DNA of 38,829 nt, taken from assembly GCA_020832455.1 (NCBI GenBank), contig JAFIEQ010000023.1, positions 1 through 38,829 on the forward strand, given 5' to 3'. Every line of letters starts with the position of its first letter. The first letter of the stretch is position 1. This document shows positions 34,256-38,829 of the stretch, piece by piece. The position numbers and the translations under genes were made by a program. Source of the stretch: Nitriliruptoraceae bacterium (GTDB taxonomy: Bacteria > Actinomycetota > Nitriliruptoria > Nitriliruptorales > Nitriliruptoraceae). The notes under the pieces were generated by a model, which was given only the letters and a program-made list of their open reading frames with translations, was not told the origin of the DNA and made no database searches.

Positions 34256-34684
34256 ATGTTCGACGATCGACGTCCGATCTACCGCCAGATCGCCGAGCGC
34301 ATCCGCGCCGAGGTGCTCAGTGGGTCCCTGGGGGAGGACGAACAGGTGATGTCGACCACGCAGTACGCCACCCACTTCCGCATCAACCCGGCGACGGCCG
34401 CGAAGGCGTTCGCCGAGCTCGTCGACGAGGGGGTGCTCTACAAGCGCCGTGGCGTCGGCATGTTCGTCGCGCCCGGCGCCCGCGAGACCCTGCGTGCGCA
34501 CCGGCGCGCCAGGTTCGTCGCCGAGGTGCTCGACCCGATGATCGATGAGGCCGACGCGATCGGGCTGGATCCCGCCCACCTCGTCGAGCGGATCCACGAG
34601 CGCATGGGCGATCCGGCCGACCCGCGCGCGGCCGCGGGATCGGTCGCGGGATCGGTCGCGGACGGACGGGAGGAAGCGCGATGA
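34256..34684 (+). CDS. GntR-family regulator, YtrA subfamily
   Basis: 142 residues from the ATG at 34256, with GGGAGG six bases upstream. The N-terminal winged helix (PIYRQIAERIRAEVLSGSL; INPATAAKAFAELVDEGVL; RRGVGMFVA) is followed only by a short helical tail, the YtrA plan rather than FadR or HutC. The tail ends in a GSVAGSV repeat coded by a 12-bp duplication. The stop overlaps the following ATPase start as ATGA. It probably represses the ABC genes behind it through the adjacent palindrome. Confidence 0.92.
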   Translation: MFDDRRPIYRQIAERIRAEVLSGSLGEDEQVMSTTQYATHFRINPATAAKAFAELVDEGVLYKRRGVGMFVAPGARETLRAHRRARFVAEVLDPMIDEADAIGLDPAHLVERIHERMGDPADPRAAAGSVAGSVADGREEAR

Positions 34685-35601
34685 CCGGGCGACTCGAACT
34701 GCAGGATCTCACGGTGCGCTACGGCGACACCGTGGCGGTCGATCGCGTGACCGCGACCCTCGAGGGCGGTCGGATCCACGGGCTGCTGGGCCGCAACGGC
34801 TCGGGCAAGACCAGTCTGCTGTCCGCGGTCGCGGCCTTCCGGCGCCCCGACGGGGGTCAGGTGCTGCTCGACGGTGAGCCGGTGTTCGAGAACCCCGCAG
34901 CCGTCCGGCGGATGTGTCTGATCCGGGGGGCGGGGGACACCGTCGTGCACGACTGGCCCGGCGACAGGGTCAGGCACGCGTTGGACCTCGCGGCACGGCT
35001 GCGGCCGCACTGGGACAGGGACCACGCCGATCGGCTCGTGGAGCGGTTCGCCCTGCGGCGCACCGCGCGTCTGTCCGAGCTGTCGCGTGGGCAGCGTTCC
35101 GCGCTCGGCGTCGTGCTCGGCCTGGCATCGCGGGCGCCGGTCACGATCCTCGACGAGTCCTACATCGGGCTGGACGCCCCGTCGCGCTACGCGTTCTACG
35201 ACGAACTCCTCGCCGACCACAGCGCGCACCCGCGGACCATCCTGCTCGCGACCCACCTGATCGAGGAGGTGGCTGCGCTGTTCGAGACGGTCACGATCAT
35301 CGACCGGGGTCGGCTGCTGCTCCAGGGCTCGGCCGACGACCTGCGCGCCCGCGGCGCCGCGGTGACCGGCCCCGCCGAAGCCGTCGCCGACCTCACCGAC
35401 GGGATGCGCGTGCTGGCGTCCAAGCAGCTCGGTCCGACCCGCAGCGACACCGTGTTCGGTGAGCTCACCACCGAACAGATCACCCGGGCCAGACGAGCCG
35501 GCCTCCAGCTCGACCCCGTGCCGCTCCAGGACCTGTTCGTCCACCTGACCGACCCGGCCACCGCCACCGAACAGCCCGTCAGCGAAGGGAGCCTGCGATG
35601 A
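34681..35601 (+). CDS. ABC transporter ATP-binding protein
   Basis: 306 residues, ATG overlapping the GntR stop. Walker A is GRNGSGKTS; the signature is divergent (LSRGQRSALGV); Walker B reads VTILDESYIGLD, keeping the catalytic Glu; the switch His is in LLATHLIEEVA. The unusual DES-YIGLD instead of DEPT-GLD is also seen in YtrB-like proteins of GntR-linked operons. The C-terminal 90 residues are an extra domain. It overlaps the membrane protein gene by four bases. Likely role: envelope-stress or peptide-antibiotic export. Confidence 0.92.
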   Translation: MTGRLELQDLTVRYGDTVAVDRVTATLEGGRIHGLLGRNGSGKTSLLSAVAAFRRPDGGQVLLDGEPVFENPAAVRRMCLIRGAGDTVVHDWPGDRVRHALDLAARLRPHWDRDHADRLVERFALRRTARLSELSRGQRSALGVVLGLASRAPVTILDESYIGLDAPSRYAFYDELLADHSAHPRTILLATHLIEEVAALFETVTIIDRGRLLLQGSADDLRARGAAVTGPAEAVADLTDGMRVLASKQLGPTRSDTVFGELTTEQITRARRAGLQLDPVPLQDLFVHLTDPATATEQPVSEGSLR

Positions 35602-36332
35602 GCGCGCCCGCACCCGACACCTGGATCCTCGCCCGCCTCCGGCTCCGCGACGACGCGCTCGGCTCCGGACTGCTGTGGGTCGGGTTCGCGGTGTTCGTCT
35701 TCGCGTTGACCATCGGCGTCGCACAGTTCCGCACCATCGAGGTGTCCGGCTGGGAGGTCGGGTCGCAGCTCCCGCGCTGGTTCGTCGCCGGGATGGGCGT
35801 CTACCTCGCCACGGTCTACCTGCCGCTCTACATCGCGCACGGCTACACCCGCCGGGAGAGCGCGCGCCAGCTCGCGCTGTCCGGCGCGGCGACGATCCCG
35901 CTGCTCGCCGGACTGATGACGCTCGGGTACGCGATCGAGCGCGCGATCTACACGGCGGCAGGGTGGCCACAGCAGCTGCAACAGGCGCACCTGTTCGACC
36001 AGCCCACGCAGTACCCGCTCGTCTACCTCGAGTTCCTGCTGTTGTTCACGGTCTGGGGTGTCGCGGGTGCGTTCGTCGGCGCCGCGATCTACCGGCACCC
36101 GGGCAACGGGCTGTTCGCGATCCCGATCGGCCTCGCCATGCTCGGGCTCGCGGAGACGGCCCTGTCGCCCGGGGCATTCGAGTTCCTCGCCGGGCTCGTG
36201 GGACCGATCGGGGCGCCGGCGGGCGGCTCGGTCGTGGTCTCCACGGCGATCGCGCTCGGCTGCGCGTCGGTGGCGCTCCCCGCGACCTGGCTGGTCATCC
36301 GCGATCTGCCGATGCGCAACCAGGAGCAGTGA
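35598..36332 (+). CDS. Six-TM membrane protein, partner of the GntR-linked ATPase
   Basis: 244 residues, ATG overlapping the ATPase stop. About six TM helices, the first from residue 24. No ABC-2 signature is clear, but its position and coupling make it the permease subunit. YIAHGYTRRESARQL is a short cytoplasmic loop that resembles the coupling region of YtrC/ABC-2-like permeases. The substrate is unknown. Confidence 0.82.
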   Translation: MSAPAPDTWILARLRLRDDALGSGLLWVGFAVFVFALTIGVAQFRTIEVSGWEVGSQLPRWFVAGMGVYLATVYLPLYIAHGYTRRESARQLALSGAATIPLLAGLMTLGYAIERAIYTAAGWPQQLQQAHLFDQPTQYPLVYLEFLLLFTVWGVAGAFVGAAIYRHPGNGLFAIPIGLAMLGLAETALSPGAFEFLAGLVGPIGAPAGGSVVVSTAIALGCASVALPATWLVIRDLPMRNQEQ

Positions 36333-36422
36333 CCCGACCACAGCCGGCACCGCTGAGGTGGCACCATCGAGGCAGCAGGATCGGACCGGACGGCCGATCG
36401 TGCAGCGAGCACGGGGGACCGC

Positions 36423-37552
36423 ATGCGGCGGTGGACGCACGACGAGCGACGCCCGACACCTGATGGACGGCGTGGGTCGACCGCGCGTCGAACGAGCTGC
36501 CTCGCCGTGGGCCTGGCCCTGGTCGCCGTCGCCTGCACGGACGGCGACGACGGACCGACACCGGGCGAGGCCGACGCTCAGGCGAGCGACGATCGCCCCG
36601 GCGTGGACGTCACGATCGACGCCGATGGTCTCGAGCTGCAGGGCACGCTGCGCCTGCCCGACGGCGCGGGACCGCACCCCGGCGTCGTCATCGCGCACGG
36701 TTCCGGTCCGTCGAGCCGTCGTGGGGTGTTCCCCGGGCAGCTCGGGATGACGTTCCCGGCTCCGGTCGCGGTCTACGAGCAGCTCGCCGAGGGGCTGCAG
36801 GCCGAGGGTTTCGCGGTGCTGACCTTCGACAAGCGCACCTGCGGGCCGTTCAACGGCTGCGCCGACAACGACTACCCCCTGCCGAGCGACGACCTGCGGT
36901 TCGAGACCTTCGTGGACGACCTCGACGCGGTGGTCGACCACCTCGCTGCCCGGGAGGACATCGATCGCCTCGCGGTCGCCGGTCACAGCAAGGGCGGCAC
37001 GGTCGCGGCCCAGCTCGCGACGCGACGCGGCGACCTCGACGCGCTCGTGCTGGTCGCCACCCCCGCGGTCGGGGTGCCCGAGCTGCTCGCGGGCCAGGCC
37101 GAGACGATGGAGGACCTCACCATCGCCGTCGGCCAGCAGGGTCCACGGGTCCAGCGGGAGCTCGATGGGCTCCGGTCGCTGGCGGACGCCGTGGCCGCGG
37201 TCGCCGACGGCGAGGTCGAGGGTGATCCGATCGGGGGGCGCCCCGGGCGTTCTGGGCGACGTGGATCGACGCGGCGCAGTCCGCCCCGGCGGCGATCGCG
37301 GCCACCGAGGTCCCCGTGCTCGTGGTCGGTGGGACCCACGACTCGAACATCCCGACCGAGCAGCTCGAGCCGTGGTCGTCGGTGCTCGAGGAGCCCGACG
37401 ATGCCCTGGTGATCCTCGACGGCGTGACCCACGCGTTGACGCGGCTCGACGACGACGATCCCGCGACGATCACCCCCGCTGACTTCGGCAGCGCCGTCGA
37501 GCAGCGCGTCATCGACACGGTGGCCGAGTGGCTGCAGGGCGCCGTCGGCTGA
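36423..37552 (+). pseudogene. Alpha/beta hydrolase lipoprotein, one frameshift
   Basis: The ATG at 36423 has GGGGGA upstream. A hydrophobic segment ends in the lipobox LVAVAC (Cys38), giving a secreted lipoprotein. VVIAHGSGPSSRRG forms the oxyanion region, and AGHSKGG carries nucleophile Ser189. The frame then fails in a G6 run at 37233-37238. Adding one G restores a frame with PVLVVGGTHDSNIP (catalytic Asp) and LDGVTHAL (catalytic His), ending at 37552. The repaired protein has about 376 residues and a full triad. A sequencing error in the homopolymer or phase variation would each explain it. The family is dienelactone hydrolase or esterase-like; the substrate is unknown. Confidence 0.8.
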
Positions 37553-37594
37553 CCCGGTGCGGGCGGTGGTCTGGCCTTGGCGGTGGTCTCGACC

Positions 37595-37631
37595 GGGCGG
37601 TGGCCCCCCGTGGCGGGGCCCGGTGCCGCCC
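37595..37631. terminator. Nested hairpin between convergent genes
   Basis: An inner stem GGCCCC/GGGGCC (37602-37620) is enclosed by an outer stem GGGCGG/CCGCCC (37595-37600 and 37626-37631). It could end transcripts from both the hydrolase and the RlmN-like gene. Three variants of ggcggtgg precede it. Confidence 0.5.
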
Positions 37632-37663
37632 GCGGATCCGGCGGTTGACCTGGCTCGCTGCGA

Positions 37664-38668
37664 TCACGGGTCGGGTCGCAGGTCACGGAGCCAGAGCTGA
37701 CCGCAGGCGGCGTCGATGTCCTTGCCCTGGGTGTCGCGCACGGTGACGTCCAGGCCGCCGTGGTGCAGCGCTGCCCTGAACCGGGCGAGGCTCCGATCGT
37801 CGACGCGCTGGTAGGTGTCACCTCCGAGGACGGGGTTCCAGCGCATGAGGTTGATGCGTGCCTTCGCGCCCTCCAGCAGCCGTGTGATCCGGCGGGCGTC
37901 GGCGGGTGCGTCGTTGATGCCCGGGAGCAGTAGGTAGACGTAGGTGACGGTGCGGTTGTGCCGGTGGGCCCACGACTGGCTCGCCTCGATGACCTGCGCG
38001 AGGCGCACCCCACGCGCGCCGGGGATCAGCGCACGCCGGACCTCGTCGGTCGATGCGTGCAGGGAGATCGTGAGGTTGAGCTTGAGGTGTTCCTCACGCA
38101 GCTGGCGGAGACGTCTGGGGATCCCGATGGTGGAGATGGTGATGCCGGAGGTCTTCAGGCCCAGCCCCCGCCGATCGCGCAGGATGCGGATCGCCGCGAG
38201 CACCTGTTCGTAGTTGTGCAGCGGTTCACCGATACCCATGAACACGATGCGGTTTATCCGGGGGCCGAGCTCGAGGACCTGCTGCACGATCTCCCCGGCA
38301 CGCAGGTGGCGCTGGAGCCCGAGACGGCCCGAGGCGCAGAAGGTGCAGCCGAACGCGCAGCCGACCTGGGAGGACACGCAGGCGGTCATACCGGTGCGGC
38401 GCCGGATGCGGACCGACTCGATGGCGCCGCCGTCGGCCAGGCCGAACAGGTACTTGGTCGACATCCGTCCCTGGGTCACCCCCAGACGGCGCAGCGGCGC
38501 GGCGTCGGCGGTGCCGGTCGCGGCCCGGGTCCGCGCGAGGTCGTCGCTCGAACGCCGCCGCTCGCGGTACAGCTGGCGGTAGACCCGCGCGGCGGTCGCG
38601 TCATCGATCGCCGTCGCGACGGTGTCGTGGTCGAGGTCGTAGATGGACGGGTGGGGCAGTCTGCGCAT
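37664..38668 (-). CDS. RlmN-like 23S rRNA A2503 methyltransferase (radical SAM)
   Basis: 334 residues from the ATG at 38668. The radical SAM cluster motif is CAFGCTFC (Cys104, Cys108, Cys111), preceded by CVSSQVGC. FMGIGEPLHNY and TISLHASTDEVRRALIPG follow the RlmN/Cfr pattern, and the C-terminal DIDAACGQL carries the methyl-carrying Cys322. RlmN methylates C2 of A2503 in 23S rRNA and A37 in some tRNAs. The N-terminal domain is about 40 residues shorter than in E. coli RlmN, and INLMRWNPV replaces the usual NLIPYNP. It may be a second, divergent RlmN paralogue. A Cfr-like C8 specificity cannot be excluded. Confidence 0.85.
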   Translation of the reverse strand: MRRLPHPSIYDLDHDTVATAIDDATAARVYRQLYRERRRSSDDLARTRAATGTADAAPLRRLGVTQGRMSTKYLFGLADGGAIESVRIRRRTGMTACVSSQVGCAFGCTFCASGRLGLQRHLRAGEIVQQVLELGPRINRIVFMGIGEPLHNYEQVLAAIRILRDRRGLGLKTSGITISTIGIPRRLRQLREEHLKLNLTISLHASTDEVRRALIPGARGVRLAQVIEASQSWAHRHNRTVTYVYLLLPGINDAPADARRITRLLEGAKARINLMRWNPVLGGDTYQRVDDRSLARFRAALHHGGLDVTVRDTQGKDIDAACGQLWLRDLRPDP

Positions 38669-38710
38669 GGGATGCTCTCGTGATCGCGCCCACGCCGGCG
38701 GCGCAGGCAG

Positions 38711-38829
38711 GCGGGGGGGGGGGGGGGGCCCCCCCCGGGGGCCCCCCCCCCCCCCCCGGGGGGGGGCCCGGGGCCGGGGGGGCCCCCCCCCCCCCCCCCA
38801 CCCAGGCCCCCCGCGGGGCCCCCCCCCCC
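38711..38829. other. G/C homopolymer mosaic, probable assembly artefact
   Basis: Blocks of G and C runs with almost no other bases, like the left window edge. The RlmN-like gene start lies 43 bp to its left, so its promoter may be partly lost. Nothing can be annotated here. Confidence 0.8.

Overview
The window is about 38.8 kb of very GC-rich DNA from an actinobacterium. This rests on the gene families (a 13E12/DUF222 HNH protein, two GAF-ANTAR regulators, DesK/NarL two-component genes, a YtrA-type GntR regulator) and on frequent GTG starts with GTGA or ATGA stop/start overlaps. Several genes point to life under osmotic stress: a glucosylglycerol-phosphate synthase with an adjacent HAD phosphatase, a BCCT osmolyte transporter, PutA, a two-TM K+ channel and an EutC-like enzyme. 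A halotolerant or deep-branching actinobacterium would fit, but that is inference. Both window ends (about 1-86 and 38711-38829) are G/C homopolymer mosaics that look like assembly artefacts.

Layout. 87-2498 (-): lipoprotein with a von Willebrand type D domain. 2884-2969 (-): tRNA-Leu. 3220-4854 (+): DUF222-HNH protein behind a LexA-type SOS box. 4855-6615 (+): decayed EAL/GGDEF/EAL relic with two frameshifts. 6689-9425 (-): hendecad coiled-coil protein, small membrane protein, DJ-1/PfpI protein. 9716-15576 (-): two coupled gene pairs, HAD phosphatase + GgpS and GT4 glycosyltransferase + GDE-type glucosidase. 15951-18556 (-): two GAF-ANTAR proteins and a sensor kinase. 18988-22892 (+): PutA coupled to a K+ channel. 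22963-23165 (-): tRNA-Lys and tRNA-His. 23411-24295 (+): unknown protein. 24411-25973 (-): DUF4236 and DUF1499 genes. 26159-30213 (-): BCCT transporter, Cys/Met-type PLP enzyme, EutC-like enzyme. 30371-33918 (-): four-gene operon of ABC ATPase, permease, DesK-type kinase and NarL-type regulator. 34256-37552 (+): divergent GntR, ABC ATPase and membrane protein, followed by a frameshifted hydrolase lipoprotein. 37664-38668 (-): divergent RlmN-like radical SAM protein.

How the genes may work together. The phosphatase and GgpS would make glucosylglycerol. The GT4/GDE pair could make and trim a related glucoside or glucan. BCCT, PutA and the EutC-like enzyme would take up or recycle compatible solutes, and the K+ channel would handle ion balance. 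The two divergent ABC exporters share one 337-bp control region containing a good palindromic operator.

Two oddities run through the window. Short direct tandem repeats (12-30 bp units, different sequence at each place) sit at gene ends, linkers and intergenic regions. At least three apparent single-base frameshifts occur, two of them in G/C runs, so some pseudogene calls may be sequencing errors.
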